Below are positions 42,509 to 52,574 of a stretch of DNA of 64,000 bases, in pieces; position 1 is the first letter of the stretch; every line of letters begins with the position of its first letter. Source of the DNA: Chloroflexota bacterium (GTDB taxonomy: Bacteria; Chloroflexota; Anaerolineae; Anaerolineales; Villigracilaceae); contig JACPYX010000020.1 of NCBI GenBank assembly GCA_016195815.1, positions 1 through 64,000 on the forward strand. The letters run 5' to 3'. The translations under genes were made by a program, and so were the position numbers. The notes below the pieces were generated by a model that made no database searches, was not told where the DNA came from, and saw only the letters and a program-made list of their open reading frames with translations.

Positions 42509-43708
42509 ATGGCAAACAACTATAAACTTTACGGCTATCGTTGGGTGGTGCTGGCAGTTTTCATGTTCATCAATTTGACCATCCAGATGTTGTGGATCAC
42601 GTACGCGCCCATCACGGGACCCGCGGCAAAATACTACGGCGTGAGCGATTTGCAAATTGGCCTATTAGCGATGTCGTTCATGATCGCATTCATTCCGCTT
42701 TCCATTCCCGTTTCGTGGGTCATTGATACTTATGGATTTAGACTCGCGGTCAGCATTGGCGCAATATTGATGGGAATCTTCGGACTGTTACGCGGATTCG
42801 CAGGCGCAAATTACAGCCTCGTTTTGTGGAGCACGATCGGGATCGCGGCGGCCCAGCCGTTCCTGCTCAACGCGTGGACGAAAGTTCCCGCCAATTGGTT
42901 TGCCATTGAAGAACGCGCCACCGCAGTCGGGTTGGTGACACTCGCCAATTTGGTTGGCACGGCACTCGGCATGGTGCTCACGCCGATTCTCATAGAGACA
43001 ATTTCCATCCCAACTGTTCAATTGATCTACGGCGGTATTGCGGCGGTCTCGTCTGTCTTGTTCATTCTGCTTGCAAAAGAGACACCCACCACTCCGCCGG
43101 GACCCGCTGGCAGCGAAGTTCGCGCATTGATGTTGGATGGACTTAAGCACGCGCTCACAGTGAAATCCTTCTGGATTTATTTATTCGTCTCATTCATTGG
43201 GTTGGGAATTTTCAACGGAGTTACCACCTGGGTGGAAAACATCATCCGTCCGCGCGGCTTCACACCCACCGATGCGGGCACGCTCGGCGCGTTGATGTTG
43301 GTCGGAGGTGTGTTGGGCGCAGTTGCCATCCCGCCGTTTTCAGATAAGCAACACAAACGCCAGCCCTTTATTCTGCTTGGCTTGGTCTTGGCAACCCCTG
43401 GCCTCATCGGCGTGGCATTTGCCACCAGTCCATGGCTGTTGTTTGCATCTGCCTTTGCGATGGGATTCTTCCTGGTCAGCACAAGTCCAATCGGGATGCA
43501 ATACGCCGCCGAAGTGACTCAACCGACTCCTGAAGGCACATCGAATGGATTGATTCAATTATTCGGTCAGGCCTCGGTGGTGTTCGTCTACATTATGGAA
43601 GCCTTGAAGACATCCAACGGCTCATTTACTCCAGCGCTATTGCTGGCAATTGGATTACTAATCATCAGCGCGTTGATCGTTACACAAATGAAAGACCCGC
43701 AGAGATAA
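42509..43708 (+). CDS. MFS transporter, probable substrate uptake
   Basis: Protein of 399 aa with twelve membrane segments (YRWVVLAVFMFINLTIQMLW at the N-terminus, LGLGIFNGVTTWVENIIRPRGF in the centre). AAAGGAG precedes the ATG. Third gene of the operon; likely imports the compound broken down by the other products. Confidence 0.85.
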   Translation: MANNYKLYGYRWVVLAVFMFINLTIQMLWITYAPITGPAAKYYGVSDLQIGLLAMSFMIAFIPLSIPVSWVIDTYGFRLAVSIGAILMGIFGLLRGFAGANYSLVLWSTIGIAAAQPFLLNAWTKVPANWFAIEERATAVGLVTLANLVGTALGMVLTPILIETISIPTVQLIYGGIAAVSSVLFILLAKETPTTPPGPAGSEVRALMLDGLKHALTVKSFWIYLFVSFIGLGIFNGVTTWVENIIRPRGFTPTDAGTLGALMLVGGVLGAVAIPPFSDKQHKRQPFILLGLVLATPGLIGVAFATSPWLLFASAFAMGFFLVSTSPIGMQYAAEVTQPTPEGTSNGLIQLFGQASVVFVYIMEALKTSNGSFTPALLLAIGLLIISALIVTQMKDPQR

Positions 43709-43711
43709 ATT

Positions 43712-45325
43712 ATGACGAACGAAAAACTGATCCTCGCAGTTGACCTCGGCACCTCGGGTGTAAAAATCGCACTGATCGCCATCAGTGGAAAAGTGCTTGG
43801 CTGGGAAAGCGAACCCGTCAGACTTATTATCACGCCGGATGGCGGCGCAGAACAATCGCCAGAAGAGTGGTGGCAGGCATTCCTGTCAGCGGCGGGAAGG
43901 TTAATGAAACGGGAGCCAGCCGCGGGTCCAAACGTGATCGCTGTCTGTTGTTCCACACAAGGCGAGGGTACGGTCGCGGTTGATAAAACGGGAAAAGCCC
44001 TCGGCAACGCAATCCTATGGATGGACATGCGCGGCGCGCCCAATCTTCGCAAGCAACTTGGCGGGCTGGTCAATATTGATGGCGCGGATGTGCTAAAGGT
44101 TTTGCGCTTCGTACAATTGACTGGCGGTATGCCTTCGATGACCGGCAAAGACCCCGCCGCGCATATGCTTTTTATTCGCGATACGAAACCAGAGATATAT
44201 GAGCGCACATATAAGTTTTTAAACGTGTTGGATTATATGAACATGCAATTGACGGGGGAGTTCGTTGCGAGTTTTGATTCTATTGTAACTTCGTGGGCCA
44301 CTGATAATCGCAACCCTGATTCGATTCAATACAACGACTCATTGATTCGCGCGCTCGGCATTGACCGCGAAAAACTTCCTGATGTTGTGGCTTGCACGAA
44401 AGCAATTGGCAATCTGCGCCATGATGTTGCGGGTGCGCTTGGGCTTTCATCAGATGTAAAAGTGGTGGCAGGCGCAATTGATAATACCGCCGCCGCGATT
44501 GGCGCAGGCGCGATCAAAGATTACCTGCCGCATCTTTACATCGGCACGTCCTCGTGGATCGCGGCGCACGTGCCGTTCAAAAAGACGGATGTGCTTTCCA
44601 GCATGGCATCCATTCCGTGCGCGGTGCCTGGGCGCTACCTGCTCACCGCGCTTCAGGCAACAGCGGGCGGCAATCTTACGTTTCTGCGCGACAATATCAT
44701 CTACCACAAGGATGAATTGTTGCAGGAAGCCGACGTGCCTGATATTTTCAAAGTGCTGGATCAAATTGCTGAGCGCGTGCCTGCGGGTTCAAACGGCGTC
44801 ATGTACACGCCGTGGATCTGGGGCGAGCGCGCGCCAGTGGACGACCGCACGCTTCGCGCGGGACTTTTTAACCTGTCTCTGAACAACACAAGGGAGGATG
44901 TCATCCGAGCATTTCTGGAAGGAATCGCCTTCAATACGCGTTGGCTGCTTTCGCCAGTCGAGAAGTTTTTGGGACGCAGGGTTGCGTCCATTAACATCGT
45001 CGGCGGAGGAGCGCAATCAGATATTTGGTGTCAGATCTTCGCGGACGTGATGAACGTGGAGATCAAACAAGTTGCTGATCCCATCTATGCCAATGCGCGC
45101 GGCGCGGCATGGATCGCGGCTGTTGGTTTGGGCGAGATCGAATTCGATGATGTGCCTGATCTAGTGCGGTTCAAACGGGCCTATCAGCCCCAGCCGAAAA
45201 ACCGAACGTTTTATGATGAAAAATTCGAGATCTTCAAGCAGATTTACAGGCAAATGAAAGGCATATATCATCGGTTGAACGATAATCACATTAGGCCTCT
45301 TGCAAAAGCAAGAGAAGCGCCATAA
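43712..45325 (+). CDS. FGGY-family carbohydrate kinase (xylulokinase-like)
   Basis: Protein of 537 aa. LAVDLGTSGVKIALI (phosphate-1 loop), LWMDMRG, GAIDNTAAAIGAGA, and NIVGGGAQSDIWCQIFADVM (adenosine motif) place it in the FGGY family. The last 11 residues (RPLAKAREAP) are encoded by the IS relic at 45293, so the native C-terminus has been replaced. Fourth gene of the operon. Confidence 0.9.
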   Translation: MTNEKLILAVDLGTSGVKIALIAISGKVLGWESEPVRLIITPDGGAEQSPEEWWQAFLSAAGRLMKREPAAGPNVIAVCCSTQGEGTVAVDKTGKALGNAILWMDMRGAPNLRKQLGGLVNIDGADVLKVLRFVQLTGGMPSMTGKDPAAHMLFIRDTKPEIYERTYKFLNVLDYMNMQLTGEFVASFDSIVTSWATDNRNPDSIQYNDSLIRALGIDREKLPDVVACTKAIGNLRHDVAGALGLSSDVKVVAGAIDNTAAAIGAGAIKDYLPHLYIGTSSWIAAHVPFKKTDVLSSMASIPCAVPGRYLLTALQATAGGNLTFLRDNIIYHKDELLQEADVPDIFKVLDQIAERVPAGSNGVMYTPWIWGERAPVDDRTLRAGLFNLSLNNTREDVIRAFLEGIAFNTRWLLSPVEKFLGRRVASINIVGGGAQSDIWCQIFADVMNVEIKQVADPIYANARGAAWIAAVGLGEIEFDDVPDLVRFKRAYQPQPKNRTFYDEKFEIFKQIYRQMKGIYHRLNDNHIRPLAKAREAP

Positions 45326-45403
45326 TAGGCGCATGAAATACGAGGCGACGAACGGACGGCTGAAATTGAGGCAACTGCCTTTGCTGTTTTTTGCAAGTGG
45401 TCT
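45293..45403. mobile_element. Insertion-sequence relic between convergent genes
   Basis: 111 bp with inverted ends AGGCCTCTTGCAAAAG and (reverse complement of the right end) AGACCACTTGCAAAAAAC, flanked by ATT on both sides (a 3-bp target duplication). A start MKYEATNG at 45333 recalls IS5-type transposases, but the middle is gone. The kinase ends inside it and the M20 stop codon is made by its right end. Confidence 0.75.
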
Positions 45404-46592
45404 ATTTAAGAATATCTGCGGCAGCGGATGCCATTAACGCCGCGCCGCGCATCAGCGCTTCTTCGTCGAAGTCGAACTTCGGATGATGATGCCCGTAATC
45501 GAGATGCTTTTCTTTGTTGTTCGAGCCGATGAAGAAGTAACAGCCCGGAACTTTTTCCTGCATGAAGGCCATGTCCTCAGCGCCCATGGTCATGTAAGGC
45601 GCGGTATCGAGCGCGGCTTCGGGCAGGAGTGTGCGCGCGGTTTGTTGGACGCGGGCCGCGACTGCATCGTCGTTGATGACGGCGGGCGTGACTCTCTGCA
45701 CGTTGACCTCCGCTTTGCATCCCATTGTTTCGGCGACGCCGCGCGCGATCTGATCGAATCGTTCCAGGACCTTTTGGCGGACCGCCGGATCGAAAGTGCG
45801 GATCGTGCCCGTCAACTCCGCCTCCTGCGGGATGACGTTGAACGCCGTGCCGGAATGAACCGTGGTCACACTGACAACTGCCGCCTGCAACGGCGCAACA
45901 TTTCGCGAAGTAACGGTCTGCAACGCATTGATGACTTGCGCCGCGGCCGCGATGGGGTCAATCGTCAAATGCGGGGCCGCGCCGTGCCCGCCTTTGCCAG
46001 TGAGCTTGATCGTGAATTGTTCCGCGCCCGCCATCACGGGGCCTTTTGCCACGCCAATCCAGCCGAGCGGTTTTTCGTTCCAGAGATGAAGCGAAAGAGT
46101 GTTGTCTACTTTGGGGCCGTCGAGCACGCCGTCGCGGATCATCATCTGCGCGCCGCCCATCTCTTCACCGTTGTAACCCTCTTCGGATGGTTGGAAACAA
46201 AACTTGACCGTGCCAGCCAGTTCATTGCGATGCTTTTGAAGGATTTTCGCGACGGTCAGGCCGATGGCGGTGTGGCCGTCGTGTCCGCAGGCGTGCATCA
46301 CGCCTTGATTCTGTGAAGTGTATTCCGCGCCCGTGTCCTCACTGATGGGAAGCGCATCCATGTCAAAGCGGATGAGCAGGGTGGGACCGGGCTTTGTGCC
46401 TTCGAGCAGGCCGACCACGCCGGTTTTGCCAATTCCCTTGGTGACTTCGAGTCCGAGCGACTCGAGTTCTTTAGCTACGATTCCGCCTGTGCGGACTTCG
46501 TGAAAACCGAGTTCGGGATGGATGTGAAAGTCGCGGCGCATGGATTGAGTGTAAGTAAAAAGAGCTTTGGCTTCAGCAAGATAATCAATCAT
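45402..46592 (-). CDS. M20-family amidohydrolase
   Basis: Protein of 396 aa of the M20D type (hippurate or IAA-amino-acid hydrolases). HACGHDGHTAIGLTVAKILQ holds metal ligands; QPSEEGYNGEEMGGAQMMI the catalytic Glu; HPELGFHEVRT near the N-terminus. Its stop codon TAG is formed at the boundary of the IS relic. Convergent with the catabolic operon; whether it is part of that function is unknown. Confidence 0.88.
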   Translation of the reverse strand: MIDYLAEAKALFTYTQSMRRDFHIHPELGFHEVRTGGIVAKELESLGLEVTKGIGKTGVVGLLEGTKPGPTLLIRFDMDALPISEDTGAEYTSQNQGVMHACGHDGHTAIGLTVAKILQKHRNELAGTVKFCFQPSEEGYNGEEMGGAQMMIRDGVLDGPKVDNTLSLHLWNEKPLGWIGVAKGPVMAGAEQFTIKLTGKGGHGAAPHLTIDPIAAAAQVINALQTVTSRNVAPLQAAVVSVTTVHSGTAFNVIPQEAELTGTIRTFDPAVRQKVLERFDQIARGVAETMGCKAEVNVQRVTPAVINDDAVAARVQQTARTLLPEAALDTAPYMTMGAEDMAFMQEKVPGCYFFIGSNNKEKHLDYGHHHPKFDFDEEALMRGAALMASAAADILK

Positions 46593-46633
46593 GTTCGTTG
46601 TCCTTTCGAGTTGAGATTGCGATGGCGATCAGG

Positions 46634-47200
46634 CTAGCTTCCGTGTGCCGGGAAAATCCGTGTGATTGGGTGTTGATAGATTTTATCCCAACCTCCCTTT
46701 GTGACTCGATCTTCTTCCATCACGAGAAAGCGCGGCGGCAGGTCACCGGTGAAAGCGAAACCTTCGTCCAAAATCAAGGTGACACTGTCGTCGCTGTGGC
46801 CGGGAGTTGAGATGATCTCTCCATCAATTCCAAGTGAAGCGAGAAACTTTCTGCTTTCCTCAAACTTCAAGATAGTGTTGTCGTATTCCAGAATTTCAGT
46901 AAAAGGAACATTCCTAGTTTTATTGAATTTGTTCAGCGGCTGAATGAAGCCTGCCTGACTTTCCATCAAGATCAGTTTTGTGCCCAGGTTTTTTAATTCC
47001 TGAACGAGCCCAGCATGGTCGGGATGAAAATGAGTTGCCAAAATATATTTGATTTCATTGAGGGCGAGGCCTTTGCGTTTTAGTTCTGCGGCAAATTGAA
47101 GGAATGTCCCCGGCCAGCCGCAATCAACCAATAACTTCCCGTTGTTGGTTTCCAGCGCGTAGTAGTTGGTGGAGTGATAGCCAACATTGATGATGTTCAT
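46634..47200 (-). CDS. MBL-fold metallohydrolase
   Basis: Protein of 188 aa with THFHPDHAGL, GHSDDSV and GDLPPRF motifs of the metallo-beta-lactamase fold. A small stand-alone domain; substrate cannot be assigned. Ends in PAHGS, close to the final metal-binding His. Confidence 0.85.
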   Translation of the reverse strand: MNIINVGYHSTNYYALETNNGKLLVDCGWPGTFLQFAAELKRKGLALNEIKYILATHFHPDHAGLVQELKNLGTKLILMESQAGFIQPLNKFNKTRNVPFTEILEYDNTILKFEESRKFLASLGIDGEIISTPGHSDDSVTLILDEGFAFTGDLPPRFLVMEEDRVTKGGWDKIYQHPITRIFPAHGS

Positions 47201-47210
47201 ATTAGGTTGG

Positions 47211-47248
47211 AAGGTTCAAGGTTTAAAGTTGAATGTCCCTTGAACCTT
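47211..47248. repeat. Inverted repeat between LmbE-like and MBL genes
   Basis: AAGGTTCAAGG pairs with CCTTGAACCTT across a 16-nt loop; no T-run. Interspersed spacer repeat or processed transcript end. Confidence 0.5.
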
Positions 47249-47263
47249 GAATTTGTAAACTTT

Positions 47264-47992
47264 CTAGCTGTATTTCACCACGCGGAATTTTTCTTCGTAG
47301 CGCGGATTCTCGTCGGTGCTGTCTTCGGTGCGGCGCGACTTCATGCGTTCCTTGAATTTTTCCACATCGCCGATTTGCGTTTTATGATGGAGCAAAGCTT
47401 CGAGTTTAATAGGCCAGGTTTCGGTGACATCGAGAACTGTATTCGGCTGACTGGTCAGTGAGCACCAGACTTCTTTTGGCATGTGAGGTTGGTAGCCTTC
47501 AGTGAGCAATTCGGGAAAGAAGACCGGACTACCCGCGGCGGGAAAAACTGCGTCGAGCACCACCTGACCCGCGGCGCGGTGATCGGGGTGGTTGAGTCCG
47601 TAACTGGCAAATAGATTCTGAGGGTCGCAAGCGACAAGAATGTCGGGTTTGAATTTACGGATTACGCGGACAATTTCGCGGCGCAGGTCGAGGTCCGGGA
47701 TGAGGTAACCGTCCGGACGGTCCAGAAAATGAACCGCTTTCACACCGATGACATCCGCGGCGGCGCGCTGTTCTTCGTGCCTGATGCGGCAGAGTTCGTC
47801 GGTGGTCATGTCTGCAGACGTTGAATCGTTGAAGCCTTTGTCGCCGCAGGTCAGAAGCTGATAGATGATGTTGTGCCCGGCACGCGCCCAACGAGCGAGC
47901 GTTGCGCCGCAAAAAAATTCAGGGTCGTCCGGGTGAGCCAGGACGACCAGAATGTTTTGCTTGTCTTGCCAGTTTTCCGGTTGGAGAGTCAT
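47264..47992 (-). CDS. PIG-L/LmbE-family deacetylase
   Basis: Protein of 242 aa. AHPDDPEFFCGATLARWA carries the zinc ligands and HPDHRAAGQVVLDAVFPAA the third His. Family members remove N-acetyl groups from GlcNAc-type sugars or thiol conjugates. Not in an obvious operon with either neighbour. Confidence 0.9.
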   Translation of the reverse strand: MTLQPENWQDKQNILVVLAHPDDPEFFCGATLARWARAGHNIIYQLLTCGDKGFNDSTSADMTTDELCRIRHEEQRAAADVIGVKAVHFLDRPDGYLIPDLDLRREIVRVIRKFKPDILVACDPQNLFASYGLNHPDHRAAGQVVLDAVFPAAGSPVFFPELLTEGYQPHMPKEVWCSLTSQPNTVLDVTETWPIKLEALLHHKTQIGDVEKFKERMKSRRTEDSTDENPRYEEKFRVVKYS

Positions 47993-48039
47993 AGATTTTC
48001 AGTGCGATTGAGAGCGACACAAGATTCCCGAATGCCGGA

Positions 48040-48957
48040 TTACGATTTACGCGCTTTGCCGCAGGTGCATCCACCCGCTTCGTGACGGTCGCACGGCGCT
48101 TCGGATTTGCGCCGCAGGGATTCGAGTTCGTCCCAGGGTTGGAGTTCTTCGCGGTCGAAGGTGGCCCAAATGTGTTTGCCTTCTTCACTATCAAGCATCA
48201 CTGTGACCTTGTTGCTCATCGGTAAAACATCAATGACCTTGCCTTCGCCTTTGGGCGTGACGACGCGCTTGTTGCGTTTGGGAAGAGCTTTGCGGGCCTC
48301 CACATATTGCTCGTATTCGTAGATAAGACAACAACGCAGGCGGCCACACATGCCGGTGATTTCAGCGGGCGTGAGCGAGAGACCCTGCTCTTTGGCCATC
48401 TTGATCGAGATCGGGCTGAAGTCGGTCAGGAATTTGGAGCAACAGCGGGTCTCGAGTCCGCAGGCGCCCATGCCGCCCAGCAGTTTGGCTACATCGCGCG
48501 GGCCGATCTGCCGCATCTCGATTTGCGTGCTGGGGTATATGGCCTGCATATCTTTTTTGAGCGATTTGAGATCAACCTTCTCTTCGCTCTCGGTGCTGAA
48601 AAGAAAAGCCAATCGTGTGCCGTCGTAATTATATTCGGCGGCAACGATCTTCACGCCATCGAGTTTAAGTTCGGATGAACGGGCACGGCAGTTGATCATG
48701 GCTTCGGTCTGTTTGGACTGCCAGGATTGCTGGAGTAGAAGATCGCGCGGGGTGGCGCGTCGTTCCACGGATTTCCAGCCGCCTTCAGGTGGAGATGGCG
48801 GTTCGGCGATCTTTTGAATTACCTCACCGAGGTGCTTGCCGCGTGCCGTATCTACGATAACGCGCTCGCCGATGCCAATATCAGGCACGGCGCTGGAGTC
48901 GAAGTGATAGATTTTGCCGATCTTGGTAAAACGAACTCCGATAATTGTAGTTTGCAT
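48040..48957 (-). CDS. PSP1-domain protein (RicT-like)
   Basis: Protein of 305 aa. Cys-rich centre GGMGACGLETRCCSKFL and TGMCGRLRCCLIYEYEQY, then a C-terminal region (GEGKVIDVLPMSNKVTVML). This pattern marks PSP1/YaaT (RicT) proteins, part of Fe-S-containing complexes that affect RNA processing in Bacillus. RicA/RicF partners are not in view. Confidence 0.85.
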   Translation of the reverse strand: MQTTIIGVRFTKIGKIYHFDSSAVPDIGIGERVIVDTARGKHLGEVIQKIAEPPSPPEGGWKSVERRATPRDLLLQQSWQSKQTEAMINCRARSSELKLDGVKIVAAEYNYDGTRLAFLFSTESEEKVDLKSLKKDMQAIYPSTQIEMRQIGPRDVAKLLGGMGACGLETRCCSKFLTDFSPISIKMAKEQGLSLTPAEITGMCGRLRCCLIYEYEQYVEARKALPKRNKRVVTPKGEGKVIDVLPMSNKVTVMLDSEEGKHIWATFDREELQPWDELESLRRKSEAPCDRHEAGGCTCGKARKS

Positions 48958-49029
48958 GGGCGGAATTATACCGTATGGTGAAGAGAGCAGGGAAAGAAAA
49001 AAAGGAGATGATCAGTTGAAGAGCCAAGC

Positions 49030-49062
49030 AAAAGGCTTGACAAGTTTAACCTGTCAAGCCTT
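49030..49062 (-). terminator. Terminator of the nuo-mrp operon
   Basis: AAGGCTTGACA / TGTCAAGCCTT, 11-bp stem, 9-nt loop, followed on the minus strand by TTTTGCTT. It lies 34 nt past the mrp stop. Confidence 0.75.
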
Positions 49063-49095
49063 ATATTTAATTTCTTTCTGTGCTTTGCTTTCTTA

Positions 49096-50175
49096 TCACT
49101 CCACAATATTGATCGGCAGTTCGTTCTGGCTGCCCATGGCTTCGACGCTGACGCGCGCCGCTATTTTTTGAGAAATCTCAGCCAGCGCTTTTGCGACGGG
49201 CGATTCGGGATGGGAGACCACAATTGGTTTGCCGCTGTCGCCGCCAATGCGGACGTTCTGGTCAATCGGGATTTTGCCAAGGAAGTGTGTCTCGCTGGCC
49301 TGCGCCAATTGTTCGCCGCCGCCTGAGCCGAAGATATCCATGCGCGTGCCATCGGGCAAGTCGAGATATGACATATTTTCAACCACGCCCAGGATTGGTA
49401 CTTCCAACGTGCGGAACATCGCCAGTCCGCGGCTGGCGTCTTCAAGCGAGACCAGTTGCGGCAGAGTCACGATGACCGCGCCGCTTAACGGGAGCGCCTG
49501 GGCCAGCGACAAGGCTGCGTCACCGGTGCCCGGCGGAAGATCCACGATAAGGTAGTCGAGCTCGCCCCATTCGACATCGCCGAGAAATTGCCGGATGGCC
49601 GAGTTGAGCATCGGTCCGCGCCAGATCAGTGGTTGTCCGGGTTTGACCAACAAGCCCATCGAGATCATTTTCAGCCCGTATGTTTTTGCGGGAACAAGTT
49701 TCTTCCCATTCGGTGGCGGAAGTTTTTCGACGCCCATCATGGTTGGGACGTTGGGGCCGTAAATATCTGCATCGAGCAGGCCGACGCGTGCGCCGCTTTG
49801 CGCAAGGGCAACGGCCACATTGACCGAGACTGTACTCTTGCCAACGCCGCCTTTGCCGGAGCCGACGGCGATGGCGTTGCGGATGGGCAAGTTGACCAAT
49901 CCGCGCATGCGGCCATCGTTGGGGACATCCGAATCTAACTTGACCTGTACCGTCTTCACGCCCGCGATCGCCATCACTGCCTGACGCGATTCCTGCTCGA
50001 TCTGTCCGCGCAGCGGACAGGCGGGCGTGGTGAGCATCACCGTGAATGAAACTTTATCACCGGCAATCTCAAGGTTGCGGATCATGTTCAACGTGACAAG
50101 GTCTTGATGTAACTCAGGCTCTTGAACTTTGCTCAAGGCTGTGAGAATTGCTTCTTGTGTTATTTTGTTTGTCAT
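49096..50175 (-). CDS. mrp: Mrp/NBP35 iron-sulfur carrier ATPase
   Basis: Protein of 359 aa. N-terminal DUF59 (about 1-85) and a deviant Walker A GSGKGGVGKSTVSVNVAVALA, DADIYGPNVPTMMG, and ATPase box. ApbC/Ind1-type proteins insert Fe-S clusters into complex I, and here the gene closes an operon of NADH dehydrogenase subunits. ATG 50175 preferred to the frame start at 50193, which lacks an ATG. The usual CxxC near the C-terminus is not seen. Confidence 0.9.
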   Translation of the reverse strand: MTNKITQEAILTALSKVQEPELHQDLVTLNMIRNLEIAGDKVSFTVMLTTPACPLRGQIEQESRQAVMAIAGVKTVQVKLDSDVPNDGRMRGLVNLPIRNAIAVGSGKGGVGKSTVSVNVAVALAQSGARVGLLDADIYGPNVPTMMGVEKLPPPNGKKLVPAKTYGLKMISMGLLVKPGQPLIWRGPMLNSAIRQFLGDVEWGELDYLIVDLPPGTGDAALSLAQALPLSGAVIVTLPQLVSLEDASRGLAMFRTLEVPILGVVENMSYLDLPDGTRMDIFGSGGGEQLAQASETHFLGKIPIDQNVRIGGDSGKPIVVSHPESPVAKALAEISQKIAARVSVEAMGSQNELPINIVE

Positions 50176-50198
50176 TAGTTTTCTACCGATCAATAAAT

Positions 50199-50810
50199 TT
50201 AGGATGCGGCCTCGGCCTTGGCGGCCTTGGCGGCTTCCTTCGCTTTGCGGGCCTCGTCTTCACGCGTCGCATTCAATGGGCGAATGTTTGCGTAATATGA
50301 AGCGGGCTTGAGCAGTTTTTCCATGTTGTACACATTGCGCTCGTACGAGGCGATTGCGAAATCGTGATCCATCTTGATCGCGTCGAACGGGCAATACTCC
50401 GCGCACAGGCCGCAGTTCATGCAAATGTCCGCATCAATATAAAACTCAGCGGGCACAGGCACGGGGCGTCCCGTAACGGGATCATTTGTCCGCACGATCC
50501 AGATGCACTGCGGCGGGCAGACCTTGGCGCAGATTCCGCACGATGTGCAACGGACTTCCTTTTTTTCTTCTGCGGTCTCATCGTAAACCAGGAACGGAAT
50601 GTAGCGGAATTCTTCCGGGATCGTAAGATGTTCTTCGGGATATTGCACGGTGAAGATACCGCGCGTGTCTTTTCCTGCGCGGGCCTTCACGCCATCCTGG
50701 TTGAAATAACGTTTTTTGCCGCGCACCAGCCACGCCAGGTCTTCAGTGTATGTAGCCCAGAATCGACCCCAGGTGACGCTTAGTCCTTTAAGGATACCTT
50801 TTCCATACAT
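50199..50810 (-). CDS. nuoI: NADH-quinone oxidoreductase subunit I
   Basis: Protein of 203 aa with two [4Fe-4S] ferredoxin motifs: C88-C91-C94-C98 (CTSCGICAKVCPP) and C130-C133-C136-C140 (CMNCGLCAEYCPF). Carries electrons to NuoB in the peripheral arm. The C-terminus has a 20-residue Lys/Ala-rich tail (EDEARKAKEAAKAAKAEAAS) not usual for the family. Confidence 0.95.
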   Translation of the reverse strand: MYGKGILKGLSVTWGRFWATYTEDLAWLVRGKKRYFNQDGVKARAGKDTRGIFTVQYPEEHLTIPEEFRYIPFLVYDETAEEKKEVRCTSCGICAKVCPPQCIWIVRTNDPVTGRPVPVPAEFYIDADICMNCGLCAEYCPFDAIKMDHDFAIASYERNVYNMEKLLKPASYYANIRPLNATREDEARKAKEAAKAAKAEAAS

Positions 50811-50827
50811 AATGATATTCTCCTATG

Positions 50828-52570
50828 CTAGCGGTCCAACTCGCCCATCACGATGTCGAGCACACCGAGCAGGGCAACGAAGTCCGCGATCTTGGTGCCC
50901 AAACTAATTTTCTCAAGAGCGGTAATGTTGACAAACGAAGCAGGGCGGACGTGATAACGCCACGGATTCGGCTTGCCGTTCGAGATAAGATAATAGGCCA
51001 GCTCTCCTTTGGGCGATTCGATGCGGCCATACGCTTCACCAGCCGGGACCCGGACCTGATATTGCGGTTTCTGTGAGTTAATTGGCCCCTCAGGGATTTG
51101 TTTGATCGCCTGTTCCAATATGCGCAGCGATTGCCTGATCTCGTCAATTCTGATGAGGTAGTTGTCCATCAAGTCGCCGTGCTGGCGGACTGCCACGTCG
51201 AAGTCGAAGCGGTCATAAATACCGTATGGGTCGGCGCGGCGGATATCGTATGGCACGCCCGCGGCGCGCAGAACGGGCCCGGTCATCGAGAACTTGATGG
51301 CGTCTTCAGCGTTGATAACCTTGATGCCCTGTAAGCGCGAGACAAGCACTTCGTTCTCGCTCAGGAAGCGTTCCATTTCATCAGTCTTGGCGGGCAGGCG
51401 TTCGAGCACCAAATCTTTGATCTTCTGTAAAACACCTTCGGGCAGGTCGCGCACCACGCCGCCAAAACGGAAGTAGTTGCACATCATGCGTGAACCGGCG
51501 GCGGCCTCGAAAATATCCAGGATGAGTTCGCGCTCTTCAAAGGCATATAGCGCGGGTGTGTACATGGCGCCCAGGTCATTGAGCAACATGCCGACGAACA
51601 CAAGATGGTTCTGAATGCGGCTGAGTTCAGCCATAATGACCCGGATGTATTCAGCGCGTTCGGCCACTTTGATATTCATCAATTTTTCAACCGCAACAGC
51701 ATAACCGAAGTTGTTGCTCATCGAATTGAAATAGTCCAGGCGGTCGGTGTAGGGCATGTTTTGCAGATACGTATTGCGCTCGCCGATTTTATCGTGATTG
51801 CGATGTAAATACCCCACGACGGGTTTGAGCCCGAGGACGGTCTCGCCCTCCAGGACGATGGCGGCGCGGAATACGCCATGCGTGGAAGGATGCTGCGGCC
51901 CCATGTTGACCACGATGCGGTCAGATTTGAGACCGTGTTCATCGGTTATTGTATATTTGGCAAGCGAACCGTAGAGCAGGGCATCGCCTTCGGGAATCCA
52001 TTTTTCCGGGTCGAAATTTTGCGGGAATTTCAAGTTATCTTTATAAGGATTCTTATCCTCTGCCATCTCGATCTTGCCATCCGGCCAGCGGCTTTTGAAG
52101 GGCTTGAAGTCTTCTTCGTAAAACGGTTCCTGCCAATCCTTGCGAAGCGGATGGCCTTCAAAGCCTTCCCACATTAAGATGCGGCGCAGGTCAGGATGGC
52201 CGGTAAATTTGATGCCGAGCAGGTCCCAGGCTTCGCGCTCTTGAAGATCGGCGCCTGCATAGACCTGGATCAACGAGGGGACTTCCACCGGGTCTGTACG
52301 CGGCACTTGAACCTTGAATACCAGGCCGGGACCGCCGGTGATTTTGTACGCATGGTAAACCACTTCCATTTTGTTTTCAGGGAAGTAGTCTACGCCTGTG
52401 ACGGCGGTCAACAGGTCGTAGCCGAATTCGTCGCGGATGGCGGTGGCGGCTTCGACAAGTTTATTTTTGTCAACGATGAAACCGGTGAAACCGGGGCGGG
52501 TGTCGGCGGTGACGAAGCCCGGGAAACGCGCCACAAGGTCAACGGTCGAGGTGAGAGGCGTGGTTGTCAT
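50828..52570 (-). CDS. nuoCD: NADH-quinone oxidoreductase, fused subunits C and D
   Basis: Protein of 580 aa. NuoC part (about 1-165: [35 protein letters not shown]) joined to NuoD (from about 205: [16 protein letters not shown] ... [16 protein letters not shown]), the quinone-site subunit. Fusion is common in several phyla. ATG 52570 has AGGA upstream; the frame runs 20 codons further into nuoB. Confidence 0.93.
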   Translation of the reverse strand: MTTTPLTSTVDLVARFPGFVTADTRPGFTGFIVDKNKLVEAATAIRDEFGYDLLTAVTGVDYFPENKMEVVYHAYKITGGPGLVFKVQVPRTDPVEVPSLIQVYAGADLQEREAWDLLGIKFTGHPDLRRILMWEGFEGHPLRKDWQEPFYEEDFKPFKSRWPDGKIEMAEDKNPYKDNLKFPQNFDPEKWIPEGDALLYGSLAKYTITDEHGLKSDRIVVNMGPQHPSTHGVFRAAIVLEGETVLGLKPVVGYLHRNHDKIGERNTYLQNMPYTDRLDYFNSMSNNFGYAVAVEKLMNIKVAERAEYIRVIMAELSRIQNHLVFVGMLLNDLGAMYTPALYAFEERELILDIFEAAAGSRMMCNYFRFGGVVRDLPEGVLQKIKDLVLERLPAKTDEMERFLSENEVLVSRLQGIKVINAEDAIKFSMTGPVLRAAGVPYDIRRADPYGIYDRFDFDVAVRQHGDLMDNYLIRIDEIRQSLRILEQAIKQIPEGPINSQKPQYQVRVPAGEAYGRIESPKGELAYYLISNGKPNPWRYHVRPASFVNITALEKISLGTKIADFVALLGVLDIVMGELDR

Positions 52571-52574
52571 CGTG

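Noticed and set aside
49030-49062. Small RNA between ricT-like gene and mrp
   Set aside because: The hairpin fits a plain terminator for mrp, and no promoter is seen in the gap.
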